Positions 35,240 to 46,096 of a stretch of DNA of 64,000 nt are shown here, piece after piece (within the stretch, counting starts at the first letter, position 1; every line of letters begins with the position of its first letter). The notes under the pieces are model-generated. The model saw only the letters and a program-made list of their open reading frames with translations. It was not told the origin of the DNA and made no database searches. Both the position numbers and the translations under genes were made by a program. The DNA comes from Tetracladium setigerum (taxonomy: Eukaryota; Ascomycota; Leotiomycetes; Helotiales), in the NCBI GenBank assembly GCA_031472005.1, contig PZJY01000009.1, positions 1,674,001 through 1,738,000 on the forward strand, read 5' to 3'.

Positions 35240-36193
35240 CTATAAGTAATCGATGTTTCCACTCGTAGGATCATTACCCTCGTCATCCCAATTGTTGCCA
35301 TCATGATGTGCCCATCCTGCTGGCGAGCCATAGGCATCATGCGACTCATATTCATCATCGCCCAGAACCTCATTAGAAGTGGGCCTCCTCACTGTCTTCT
35401 TTTCCATTGAAAATTGCTTGGGGTAACCATCAACCCTTTTCAGAACCAAGCCGTTAAGGTTCAGTTCATCCCGGCAAAACCTCGTCAACATCATCAGCAA
35501 CTCCTCCCACTTCTGATCCCCATTGTGAGGTCGCATGCTTACAGCATTGACAGGGCAATCGTTACACACTTTGTGAAAGATGTTGAAAAAGGCGTGCAAC
35601 ATGCTTTCCAAGAGACGCTCTACATACGTATGCAAGGCTTCCTTCTGCAACAACAGATCATCTCGCTGAAGAATCACAATTTCGGTCTTTATTCTCTCTT
35701 TCCCATTCTAGCTTTGGTATGGTGCCTGATGCCTAAAATCTTTAGCCCACCCGTATCTTCTGCCGCGGCTTTTCTGTTCGATCAGAACCACGCTGCTTCT
35801 GCGCTTCAGTTGGCCGAAGAATAAAATCTTGTCGAAGTGGTCAAAGTACCAGACTATGCTGCTGCTGGGGTGGATTAATCTTGAAATTTTGGCTACGTTG
35901 TAGAGTTCGTCGGCTTTGAAGTCGGCAATTGCATTTTGAAGCCTGGCGGGGTTGGAAAGATTGAGATATATTGCGTTACAGATGTCGTCGTACGTTTCGT
36001 TGACAGGTTTCCAGGAATAATTGGGATGGCCAGGTGGGTTTGCGTTCAAGGCGTTGCCAAATTTGGTGAAGTTGGACATCATTTTGAGCTCGACACCCAG
36101 GCCAGAATGAAGTGGAGTGTTGAAATTCGGAATATTTGTGAGGGAACTTGATGTCTTCTTGAAGAGATGGAAGTGGAAAATATGAATGTTCAA
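35240..36193 (-). CDS. SprT-like protein with a degenerate metalloprotease motif
   Basis: I read this as a member of the fungal SprT-like family (the Spartan/Wss1-related zinc metalloprotease fold), with low-to-moderate confidence. The core is LLLQKEALHTYVERLLES, then MLHAFFNIFHKVCNDC, then NGDQKWEELLMML. This parallels the family pattern HExxHAFF...C..C...GHG..W, but Glu-Ser replaces the first catalytic His-Glu pair, so catalysis is doubtful. N-terminal segments include FDHFDKILFFGQLKRRSSVV. Two halves in the same frame are separated by a TAG at 35710-35708. A 57-nt GT-AG intron (35750-35694) removes it and keeps phase, giving R-R-Y-G then IKTEIVILQ. The tail is Asp/Gly-rich. The start is uncertain: MNIHIFHFH at 36193 or MMSNFTKF at 36082. 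Confidence 0.55.
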
Positions 36194-37214
36194 AACTTGG
36201 GAAGCTGGGAGCTATTTATGTTGTGTGTGCTCAGAAGGAAGCGGGAAGGAAACAGGAACAGAAGCCAAAAGATGGGTCAGAAGAGAAACCTCTGGGCAAC
36301 AACCAGGGGAAAGAACAGCAACTGGAGACACCGCAAAACGACCATCAGTCAAAGGAGCAGGGAGCTTTAATGTCTTACTATAATGTTGTGGTATTACATC
36401 TTCTTTGTTTTCTCGGGTATTTCCCTCCTCTCAGTTTCAAAACATACGGGAGTCCGCTCTTCTTTCCAAATTATTGCAGATTATGTATTTGTCTACTGAT
36501 CCTGAGACAATCGACAATGCAATATCTTCATGTAGATCTTTCAGGAATTTACTCGGGGTCGCGCAGTCTCCGCATTGCATTGTCAAATAATAGTTAGGTT
36601 CCGCAGGGGAATGTCTTGGTCAGCCGCTCAACATCATCTCGCAACAGAAAGGCCGCAAATAAAGTGCTTGTTGCACGAACACCCATCAACCATGGAAAAT
36701 ACTGTCACTGAAGGAATGATTCTCAATCATTAAGTCGACATGGACCAACAGAACCCCTCTCCCTTCGTCAGACTGACTTGGGTCGATGTCTGCAGGGAGC
36801 CTTTATCCCATTACAACAAGATAAATGCCCACAAAGCTCTGCAAAGCAATTTTTTCAAATTTTCAAAAAAGACCCACGAATGTAGGTGAATTGCTACAAC
36901 GCATTCAACAAAATGTCTTTATTGGTAGCATGAAGAACTTGCACACAAGAACATAGTTTAACTCGGTTATTAAATTTCCACTTTAGGATTCCTCTGACGG
37001 GTGACGCTGCTTTGCGGCTGCTCGATCGTATTTGTTGCACGCCGCAAAAGGTGACCTTTACTTTCTTTGAAACCCTCCCAAACAGCTTCTTCCAAAGAAA
37101 GCTGGATATGACTTGGCATTTTACAAATTTTATCAACGCTAAGCAATTTAGCGAAGGGAAGATCGTATGTTGTGAGAGTCACACACGGAAGAAGCCAACC
37201 ACGTCTGGATCACA
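36194..37214. other. Intergenic region
   Basis: About 1 kb between the SprT-like gene's 5' end and the CinA-type gene's 3' end, both on the minus strand. No supported frame, repeat or RNA. It should contain the SprT-like promoter and the CinA 3' UTR. Confidence 0.5.
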
Positions 37215-37959
37215 TCAAAGCTTCAAGTCGCCTTTGATGACATCCCTTAATAGTTTCAAAGCTTCCACTGCGAAGGTGACCATATTCGCTTCTCGATCAC
37301 TTCCCAGATCAAAGAGCTCCCTCTTGAAGTCGCCTTCCTCTGTGGAGATGGCCAAAGCAACATAACCACTGCATGATCAGCAACTAACAATCACTAGACA
37401 AGAACAACAGTCGAGCTAATTCTGGGACGTACGGTTGTCTATTTGGAGCCTGGCCACTGGCAGTTGGTCCTGCGGTTCCTGATTCGCAAATTGTGTAGGT
37501 ACTCTTCAGTGTGCCTCGAACGTGGCTTGCAATACCGGCAACGAGATCTGGTGTCGGTCCGTTATAGGAAGTGATATTTTCTTTGGTCCAGCCAGCTTTT
37601 ATTTGTTAATGATTCTCCCGAACAGAGTGATGGAAAGGCAATCACCAAAGGCAATTCTTGATTCAAGCGTATAAAGCTACCTTGAACTTAGCAACAAAAC
37701 CGTGTAGATCGCCGAAGGAGTTTACTGTCAATCCGCCCTTGTAGATCTTGCTTGCTCCTGGAGTACTCAGAATAGCAGCAGATATGATTCCACCTGCCGC
37801 CTACCCCGCATTAGATATCCCCTTCAATCCACGGAATAGCAGGAAACTCACAGTTTCTGCCACACTAACAGTCTCTCCCCTTTCTTTCAATAAAGCTGCA
37901 ACTTCATTGACAATCGCTTTCACCGGCTCAGGCGGAAACTGGCTTGCCGTAGAAGACAT
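37215..37959 (-). CDS. CinA C-terminal domain protein (nicotinamide-nucleotide amidase family)
   Basis: The CinA C-terminal domain in bacteria (PncC) removes the amide from nicotinamide mononucleotide. The fungal stand-alone version probably acts in NAD recycling or damage control, which is an inference. Five exons (37959-37852, 37800-37726, 37676-37646, 37595-37433, 37368-37215) with introns of 49-64 nt join in phase to 176 residues, the expected domain length. Motifs in order: SVAET-AAGGIISAAILSTPGAS (family TAES.TGG....T..PG.S), YKGGLTLYTLESRIAF, AGWTKENITSYNGPTPDLVA, then ICESGTAGPTASGQAPNRQPGY and VALAISTEEG. The start MSSTASQFPPEPVKA is preferred over an in-frame ATG eight codons upstream. 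No frame break despite five exons. Confidence 0.92.
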
Positions 37960-38649
37960 GGTGCTGACAGGCCTCGATTTCAAGCTTGGTCCTGCCGTGA
38001 ATCACCGAGGAAGGAGAATTTGTGGGTGTGGAGTTCAGCTGGTCAGTGACAGGAGAAATCTCGTTGATGCGCGCAGCTCAAACAATTAAATTTGGTGAAT
38101 AGAGAAGGAGAGAGGATGGTTGATGATGTTGATTGGTAATGTGGGGTGCTGTCCCTTCCCAGTGTCGGCAAGATGCTTAAGCGAAAATTTGGTACAGGGG
38201 ACATATACTTTGTATGGAAAGCGAGGAGAAAATGTGGATGACCATTTTGCTATTGATTCAACAAGCTCTTGATTTCGAGTGCATAATCTTCATTCCCGCA
38301 GCCAAATTGGCTCTGATATTGTCTGGAAAGTTCGGTTATCTTCAGTCTATAGTTTTCAATGCGAGTTCTTGCACGCTTCAATGATGTGTGTGCACATATT
38401 TTGAGCAATTTCTAAGTAAGGAATTTGACACTAAAGGCATGGTCTAAATAAGTTTTGAAAGTAAAATATCCGGGGCATAAAACAGCCTGAGCGGCCATTT
38501 ATGCTCCAGATAAGAGTCGGAGAAACGAAATGATCCATCGCAATACCACAAGGCTGGGTATTATGGCTCAGAAATTGATGCAACATTCATGATGCCTAAG
38601 GTTACAGCACGCACACCATCCAGAACCCTATTTCCAAATTTCAAAACGT
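37960..38649. other. Intergenic region
   Basis: Between the CinA-type gene start and the dehydrogenase stop, both minus strand. It should contain the CinA promoter and the dehydrogenase 3' UTR. No coding frame is supported. Confidence 0.5.
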
Positions 38650-39905
38650 CTATGCGCCCCTAGTAGAGTTCCTTCGGGCTTTGTCCAAGTCAACGAAGAC
38701 TTTGACTTCGGTACCTCTTGAAGCTTTGTCGTAGAACTCGGGGAGTTGCTCAAGACCAATCACTGCAGTACTGATGAACGAGGGATGTGCGACACCAGAG
38801 CTGATCAACTCCACGAGTTGTTGAGCATATTCCTTAGGATTCACCAAACCTGCGCGAATGGATAGACCCTTGACGAAGAAATTGGTGATTGGGAAAGTGA
38901 TGTTGGGAGAGAGCGTATCTGCTAGTGGAGCGCCGTGCGAGCTTGGCTGCGCGACGTAGACCCCAATGATGCCTATCCCACCACCTGGTCGTGTTACCGA
39001 AATCATGTTGTTGATAACAATGCTCTCTTCGTACTCCAACCGGGCGTTTACCGCTTCCATTCCAACACAGTCGGCAGAACGCACAACACCATTTGGTTCA
39101 TGAGCCAGAATTTGTGCCACAGGATCCGAGTCGACAAAATTGATAGGGATAGCACCAATGCTAGCGGCCATGTCGAGTCTTTGTTTGATATGATCGACAC
39201 AGTAAACACGCGAAGCACCTCGCAGAATGGCAGTGTAAGAGGCAAGTTGACCAACTGGACCGCATCCAAAAACGGCAACGCTGTCGCCAGACTGAAACCC
39301 TGACCATTCTATCACGCTGTATGCGGTCGCAAAGATGTCGCCGACAGTCAAGTAATCAATCTCAGCAGTCAAGTTGGTGGTCTCTTTTGTTAACGGGATT
39401 GGAATTAGATTGTGCTCCGCATGTCGGACGCTAGCATATTCGGCTTTGGAATATAAGTTGTTAGCGAAATTCTTGTGCAGAAAGAATCAGGTAACGCGCT
39501 TCTCAAGGATATTTGCGCCAGCTGCTTACCTTGAAGGCCATCCCCCATTGTGGGAAATCCACTACCGTAGAAGCCCAGTTGTTCGGGCCCATCCGTGGCA
39601 AAGTGACCGGTAGTGAGAGAGTCCGGGATAATGACATATTCGCCAACTGAGAGAGTTGTCACGGCACTTCCAATCTGCGTGATGAAACCTACGGCTTCAT
39701 GTCCCATTGTCCATGAAGGTAGCGGACCCCCAACCAAGCCACGATAGGTGTGCAGATCGGACCCGCAAAGACCGGCAGTGGTGATTTGAACAATAGCGTC
39801 GTTGGGACTAATGATTACCGGCGCGGGAATCGACTCGATCGTCACGTTGAACGGCTGGCCAGTAAATATGGCTGCCCGCATTGTAGTAATGTTGCTCCAA
39901 GACAT
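38650..39905 (-). CDS. Zinc-type alcohol dehydrogenase without structural zinc lobe
   Basis: A medium-chain dehydrogenase/reductase that should oxidise an alcohol or aldehyde with NAD(P); the substrate is unknown. Exons 39905-39530 and 39443-38650, with an 86-nt intron, encode 389 residues. The catalytic zinc site is present: CGSDLHTYRG and the GHEAVGFI motif. The nucleotide fold is VAVFGCGPVGQLASYTAILR (GXGXXG) followed by VYCVDHIKQRLDMA. The Cys-rich structural-zinc loop expected near residues 95-115 is absent: the segment after GHEAVG reads IIPDSLTTGHFATDGPEQ with no cysteines. This resembles a group of fungal formaldehyde-dehydrogenase-like enzymes. The first ATG gives MSWSNITTMRAAIF; translation from the second Met is possible. 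It is divergent from the secreted propeller gene across 1.6 kb. Confidence 0.9.
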
Positions 39906-41491
39906 GTTGGTTTGAGGGCGTATCTGGATTGCTTCTTGCGGTTTGAGTGAGTGATTAAGGTGAGAAAAGAAAAAGAATCGTGGTTGGAATGGGATGAGAT
40001 AGCGTCAAATCTTTGGATATTCACTTGATTTATACTCGAAGAGCGAAAATAGAAAAACTAGTATACGCAGAACTGCCTTACTCTCAAGCCGTACTTGGCT
40101 TCTCCTGAAGAACGAAGAACGGAGAACGAATATCAGTTGATTTGACCTACTCTCGCAGCCTTGGCCATATTCGAGTGACGAGTCCTTCTCCACAAGACTA
40201 GCGATTTAGCTTTTCACTTCTGTCAATAAACCCTCCGGTGATTTAAAACGGGAATCAATGTTATTTTGACAAGCATCTGCTTTGCTTGATAAGAGACCTT
40301 TCCTTGTTCTAAATAGTGGCTTTCGTAGCGATAAGTGCCCGGTAAGAAGTTTCAGCACTCAGTAATCCAACCAGATCTTTTCACCATCTGACAAGTTCCA
40401 AATCTTACCTCGTTTGTCATCCTAAATGCCAAGTGAAGCACTGAGCGGTACCTGCATCTAATGTCATATTTCTCGAGAAGATCATATTCATTATTCCGAG
40501 TCTACCTAGACATGAGTACATGGTCAGGGGTGATATTTATGACTAACAAAGTCACGATTCACATTGTTAAAACCCACGTCGGTGGTTGGAAATCAACTGT
40601 GCATTGAAATATACAACGGAAGCATAGGCTACCCGACGCCCAGGGTCGGACAACAGAGACATAAGAACCCGAGTTTCTAGTCTTGCCACCTATGCCCAGC
40701 ATATTTAATTGGCTATGCGCAACTGTTTTAGACAAAGGACGAACTGTGTGTAGTTTCATTTGCATTTAACGCGGCAACAGGGTTCGGATATGGGGTGTCG
40801 GGGCAACGTTTTACCCCGAAAACAACATTCGCTTATTGGTGAGTGGTCTTGGCCAAACGAATAACCACAACTAAAATAAATAAGAAGCTCGGTTAAGGGA
40901 AACGATAGATCCAGATTCGTGGCATCTCTAGCCTGTATCCTCTTCTGGAGGTTTTAATTACTAACAATAGTGCTTGCTAATTACTTTGCAACAAAATCCG
41001 TGAACGATGTAGCATTTTCTTGGCATGTGAGGCTTTATGTAACCCAAGTCTATCAATTCTTACAAACTTTATCTTTCATAGCTCAACCAGTAAGGAGTTC
41101 GGGACATTAATTTCTCCGTCGTATAGTTACTTTCATTGACCTTGCAAACTTTAAGCAAATCTATTTTACATGCGTTCATCAGACACTGCCACGAATTCCT
41201 ACGGTATCATATCCCCCAGGGCCAGTACTTCCTTCCACTTGATCTTTGCCTTGAAACTATTCGTTTAAGCCACAGATGTAACTACACAGAGGAATAAAAC
41301 TTTCGTTGATGAATCGAATTTTAATTAAAATTAAAAGAAGGAAAGAAATGCCTCTGTCTGCGCCGTTCTCTAATCGGTTCTGCATTGACCTGTCGTTACA
41401 GACCATTAGCGAACCGCTATAAGACGAACAATATCCCAATCCTTCTTAACACAATAATCCATTCATTCACTATAATTTCCAATCCATCATC
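39906..41491. promoter_or_regulatory. Divergent intergenic region of the dehydrogenase and propeller genes
   Basis: About 1.6 kb between two divergent start codons, rich in AT and free of credible frames. A CCAAT word (reverse orientation, near 40832) and a TATAAT word 20 bases before the right-hand ATG are present but unremarkable. Shared regulation of the two genes is possible and is not shown by the sequence. Confidence 0.4.
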
Positions 41492-42638
41492 ATGTACAAC
41501 CAAGCCAACTTGCGTCGCTCTTTAGCAATTATCACTTTCATCTCAGCTCTCCTTGTCTCGTCGGCTCCCACCAACACCAATCTCGCTCCTTACCCTCTCA
41601 CCGTAATCACCGAGTTCGCAAATCCAAATTGGATCGAGAATATCGCAGTCCAAAGCAATGGAGACCTCATTCTTTCCTCATTTTCCTCCCCATCCATTTT
41701 CCTCGTCGACCCTTTTACCGGTAAACCACCAGTCCTGGTGGCCTCAATCCCACAGGCTATGGGAGTTAGTGGGCTAGCAGAGTTAGAGAAAGATGTCTTC
41801 TATGCTGCTGTTGGAAATTTCTCTGGAATTACTCCTGTCCAAGGAACTTTTGCTGTCTGGAGAATAGACCTGCGACCATTACGTCTCGGAAATTCTGGCC
41901 AGATCTCGAAACGAGCGAAGATTGAGCATATTGCTACATTAAGGGAAGCAGTTTTTCTCAATGGCATGTGCCGGCTTGCGTCTACGAACAATTGCAAGCT
42001 GTTGATCTCAGATTCAATTCTTGGCAGTGTGTTTTTGCTCGATGTTTGTAGCAAAAGCTATTCACTCGCCATAACGGATGATACAATGTCTGCTCGAGGA
42101 GCGAGTAGCGGATTTCCTGTCGGCGTCAACGGAGTCCACGTGTACGGCAGAAATTTATTCTTTACTAATCTGGCAAAGGGCACATTCTTCAAGGTGAGCG
42201 GTCTCTTGCACCTTCTTCCGTCACCAACAGGCCTAGCTAAGTTGATGATGGCATGGTACCATCCAATCTATCAGTGACTAAATGTTGTCTTCCTAGGTTC
42301 CGCTTTCACTTATGACTGGTATGCCAACTGGCCCTTTCGAATTAATTGTCGATGGGATCGCAGGCGATGATTTCGCTCTCTCCGAAGATGGGAAGAAGGG
42401 TTGGATCGCTGCGAACCCGACGAGGAGCTTGGTCGAAGTTGATATCGCCGGCAAGACGAAGCGTACCATTGCTGGAAGCCAGAATACCACCGATCTTGCC
42501 GATCCTACTTCTGTTGGTCTTGGGAGAACAGCAGCCGATAGCAATTTCCTTTATGTTGTGACTAATGGTGGTGCTGCCAGCCCCGCGGCTTTGGGGGTTA
42601 CGGGTGGTAGGGTTGTGAGGATTCCAGTTCCGGCTTAA
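41492..42638 (+). CDS. Secreted SMP-30/NHL-like beta-propeller protein
   Basis: A predicted secreted six-bladed propeller related to SMP-30/gluconolactonase-like proteins that are often linked to fungal secondary-metabolite clusters; the substrate is unknown. Exons 41492-42193 and 42297-42638 (intron 103 nt, phase 0) encode 347 residues. Residues 1-25 form a signal peptide (SLAIITFISALLVSSAP). Blade-like repeats recur: WIENIAVQSNGDLILSSFSS, GLAELEKDVFYAAVGNF, FLNGMCRLASTNNCKLLISD, GVNGVHVYGRNLFFTN and DGIAGDDFALSEDGKKGWIA. The pattern of ALSEDG and FVVTNGG-like turns fits the fold. No obvious cluster genes such as a synthase lie beside it. Its partner across the promoter is the dehydrogenase, which could act on a related metabolite; that is only proximity. 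Confidence 0.82.
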
Positions 42639-42912
42639 AAGTCAAATTAAAGATTGGACTTCACTGAATTCCTCGGGGTCATTGTGGCTGTTGTGAATCA
42701 GAAGTAGTGGAGAAAGGATTATGGCTGGTAGGAATCTTCGAGAATTACGTTCCTGGGAGGGCTCTTCGTCCCTTTTATTTGCTCTACATAGCTAAAGTGA
42801 AAAGTATGTAAAATGTGCCTAACAAAAAATAGCCCCCAGCTATGTTCGATAAGTTTGTAGAGTGCAACTCGCCCATGCGATACAGTAGGAGGGGTTTGAT
42901 GTTGTACACATC

Positions 42913-43606
42913 TTATCCACGACCAAATCTGCCCACATGGCCATCATAGGTCAATTTCCCACCCTTGGTGTATATATGGTTGTCTATGAGATATGTTAGC
43001 CGCTTCTTTCTATATTCTCAGATTGAAGGTTCCAAATGAAAACCTTACTCAAGAAACCAGCATTTCCTCCCCAGAAACCCTTTCCATCACCGCAGTTGAT
43101 CTCTGTGTAGGCATCCTTGCCATCTGATGGACCCCAGTACTTCCAGCAAGTTTTCCAAGCCTGGCCACTGAAATTAAATTTTCATTAGCATTTCCTATTG
43201 AATAGCACTCGGGTTGGGTCTGCCGAAGAGGGCCTCCAATATCAAAGCAGAAGAAAGGCAAAGTCACACTTACTCTCTAGTCCACTACAAAAAATGTCAA
43301 CACTGCCGAGAACTAAATTAGAGGAATGTTGAATAATCTACTTACGTGTAATTCTCCTCCTTTGTTGGTGAAAATGGAATTCAAGGACAGTGTAGTCAAG
43401 CCAGTACCGCAATATGCCTTTAGGGCGCCATCTGCAATCCACCAACTCGAGCAGATGTTGGTGAAGCCACCACCTCGTGCATCGATAAGGCTGGTCTCGT
43501 TTCTAAGTGAAAGGGCTTCTGGAGCTGTTTCTGTGATGGGAACAGCTACGGTAATGGCGAGGGAGACGCAACTGCCTAGGATGATGGCAGGATTGAGGAG
43601 CTGCAT
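42913..43606 (-). CDS. Small secreted CVNH-like protein with an 11-nt exon
   Basis: A 153-residue predicted secreted protein. Exons 43606-43346, 43285-43275, 43167-43049 and 42983-42913; introns 60, 107 and 65 nt, all GT-AG and all in phase. The signal peptide is MQLLNPAIILGSCVSLAITV, followed by a propeptide-like stretch. The mature part has FTNICSSWWIADGALKAYCG and then TTLSLNSIFTNKGGELHWTR, which match the CVNH pattern (C...L.G..L.A.C...S.LNL...I.N..G.L.W). A second half carries CWKYWGPSDGKDAYTEINCG and NNHIYTKGGKLTYDGHVG. CVNH domains are sugar-binding lectin-like folds. The assignment is by eye and the second half is divergent. The ten bases TGGACTAGAG plus A form an 11-nt exon between two introns; skipping it would break the frame. 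Convergent with the propeller gene. Confidence 0.65.
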
Positions 43607-45208
43607 CTTTGTTGTTACTGGTCTTGTATTGATCTGCTGTGTTTGTGTGGTTGACTCTTTTTGAATCGATGGGGTGACGGGCATCTCAATATTTATGTTC
43701 TTTCTCATCATAGCTGTGCCGCTCTGCTCTGTATGCTCTTGTCGACTTCGAACAACCACGAGACATTGCCATTGCTGGTTCTCATGGGTACGCTCCACTT
43801 CCGAGATTAGGCAGACACTTAATTGATGTCTTCTGATGTATTCTTTGGTGATGTTGCCTTAATTACAGGAAACCGAAAACCGAGGGTGAAAGATGGAAGG
43901 AGAGGATCCGTTCCCCTATTGATATGGCACCTTCCCCTCCAAGAGTACAATGCCTGCAAGCAATTGTATAAGATCCAAAAGTATTGGCTATTTCTCATAC
44001 CAGAAATCAATGCCGTGCATATACGCGGGGGTTTTCGTCAAGGACCCAGCTGGGGAAGGTCAAAATTAACCGCAATGTACGTGATCATCGGATTTCACAC
44101 GGTTATTCTGGAGCCCACTAAACCCACTTTCTCTGGTTCAGAAGCTGGATGAAGGTATCCGATACATCCTTTTCACCACTTACACACTAAACTTATGTCA
44201 GCTCCTATTATCTCACTCTATCCATGTAGATTCCAGAACACCTTTCTCGTACCTGATGAGTGAGCATCAATTCGCTCTCTGAATATTCCGAAGCATATGA
44301 CTTGCAATCTCTAAGAAGCTGGACCATTTCCCCCTCTATTTCTTTGGTCAATTCGCTCATCCCTATTCATCTTATATTTACATAAAGTCATGTGTGGAGA
44401 AACAAAAAATCGAAGGCGTGGGGTGGACCAAAGGTCTGTAACAGCTGGTCCCCTCGACACCTGCTATTCTCCAATGGGGTTTTGGGTCTGCAAAATCGAC
44501 ACTGATTCCTTGAGCTAGGTCGCAGATGGTAGGTATATCGGGCCGCCATAACCAGACGGTACAATACTCTAAGGTACTGCGGAGCATGCAGGGAAGTGTT
44601 TGACTGGAGGGGCAGCCTTGGCAAACCCTATGCATGATTTCTCAACCACAAGGAGAGCTTATTCTAACTCTTGAAGGCAGTTTACTTGCTGATCATCTTC
44701 CAGCTGTGAAAATCCCATAACAGCAAATATTGACAAGTCTGACGCAAGCAGCAGAAAGCAGCAGCAGCTGTGCATGTTCTGTGCTAGTCCTGTGCATTCC
44801 CGAGGCGGAACAATCGAGCAATCCCTGCAGGTCATACCATATCTTTCTGTTTACCAAAGGAACTCAAGAGGTCAACAGGCCATACGTGGACATAGCTCTA
44901 GGCAGCGGTTACACTCTAACTCTCCTAGGCATTCATCCGGGCGGCAGTCTGATTTTAGATAACCCAAACCAGAAATGTGAAGTAAATGGGATTGAAAGTA
45001 GATGTTTATGTTTGAAAGAATAGATTATTGTTTGACCTGGAAACTGCCAGTGATTGCTTTGTAAGCTATCGAAGATTCGGCCTGGGAAAAGCAGCAAACC
45101 TTTGATCATTGATTGTCAACAAGATAAACGCTAAGAGTCGCGATCTAGGTAAACAAAGGAGCAATTTGCTCATAAAATACGTCTTCAGTCCCCAGCCCAG
45201 CAGTTCTT
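43607..45208. other. Intergenic region
   Basis: Upstream of the secreted CVNH-like gene on the left and of the 295-residue protein on the right. No frame longer than about 110 codons and none with a recognisable domain. No repeat or RNA was seen. Confidence 0.5.
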
Positions 45209-46096
45209 ATGAAAGATCAATCAAAAGTAGGTGCGATACCAATACCAAAGCACCACAAGATGATGGGCAAGAAAACCTCAACTGCCCTCCCACGCCGAGA
45301 TCGAACCAGCCGAGCATCCTTGTCCCACGTTGACTTCTTCGGCCATCCAGTGAATGCGTACATTGAAGAAATCTCTCTCGATCCTCGTGCTCGACACATC
45401 GCTGATAGTCCATTCGTCCGAGGCTTCGATCATTATTGGCCACTTCCGATTCGACTCACACAAGTTGGCAGGCCACCCCTACGTGACGCTATGGAACAAC
45501 AACTTGGACCATCCGTCTATTTCAAGAATACGCCACCTTTCGGTAGAGCTATGCGCAGGCTACACGCTCAGACTGAGCAAGCACGGGAGTTCTACAACAG
45601 TTTCATGGAGGATTTTGACCGGGATATCACTTCCGCCGTCAAGAAATTCGCAACCGAGGAGTTGCTGGCTGAATTGTGGCAAAGAAAAATAAACGGAAAG
45701 CGGGACCCAAGAATCGACATTGGCCATGTGGAAGAGGAGGAATATTTTCAGTACACGAAAGGGAAGTTTGCGGACATGAAGAGAGACCTTGCCGATGCTT
45801 TATTGTTGGCTATGCACTCAACAAACAGATACCCGGGAGATGATTCGGCCAGAAACAAAGCACGCCGTGATACCGCGAAACGTTTGCTGAGAAAAGTCGA
45901 GACAGCGAATGCATTGATTCTGGATCTGCTTGGCCAGGTGCGGAGAGGGCGCGAGCATTGTGTTGCTCTTGTAAGCGAGCTAGAGGAATTGAGGATATTG
46001 ATCGATCCAGAGACCCACAAAGATATCTACAAAACCGAAGCAGATGAATTCGAGGACAATACGTCCATGGTTGGGAATGGTGGCTATGATGATTAA
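45209..46096 (+). CDS. Uncharacterised 295-residue protein
   Basis: Single uninterrupted frame with coding-like composition; no family recognised. The N-terminus is basic (MKDQSKVGAIPIPKHHKMMG, then TSTALPRRDRTSRASL). A middle segment HVDFFGHPVNAYIEEISLDP and FVRGFDHYWPLPIRLTQVGR is followed by long charged alpha-helical stretches (MEDFDRDITSAVKKFATEEL, RRDTAKRLLRKVETANALIL, ELEELRILIDPETHKDIYK) that may form coiled coils. It ends in an acidic, Gly-rich tail. No signal peptide, transmembrane helix or Cys motif, so a soluble cytosolic or nuclear protein is likely. Starts at codons 18-19 (MMGKK) are possible alternatives. The length and lack of stops make a chance frame unlikely. Confidence 0.7.
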   Translation: MKDQSKVGAIPIPKHHKMMGKKTSTALPRRDRTSRASLSHVDFFGHPVNAYIEEISLDPRARHIADSPFVRGFDHYWPLPIRLTQVGRPPLRDAMEQQLGPSVYFKNTPPFGRAMRRLHAQTEQAREFYNSFMEDFDRDITSAVKKFATEELLAELWQRKINGKRDPRIDIGHVEEEEYFQYTKGKFADMKRDLADALLLAMHSTNRYPGDDSARNKARRDTAKRLLRKVETANALILDLLGQVRRGREHCVALVSELEELRILIDPETHKDIYKTEADEFEDNTSMVGNGGYDD

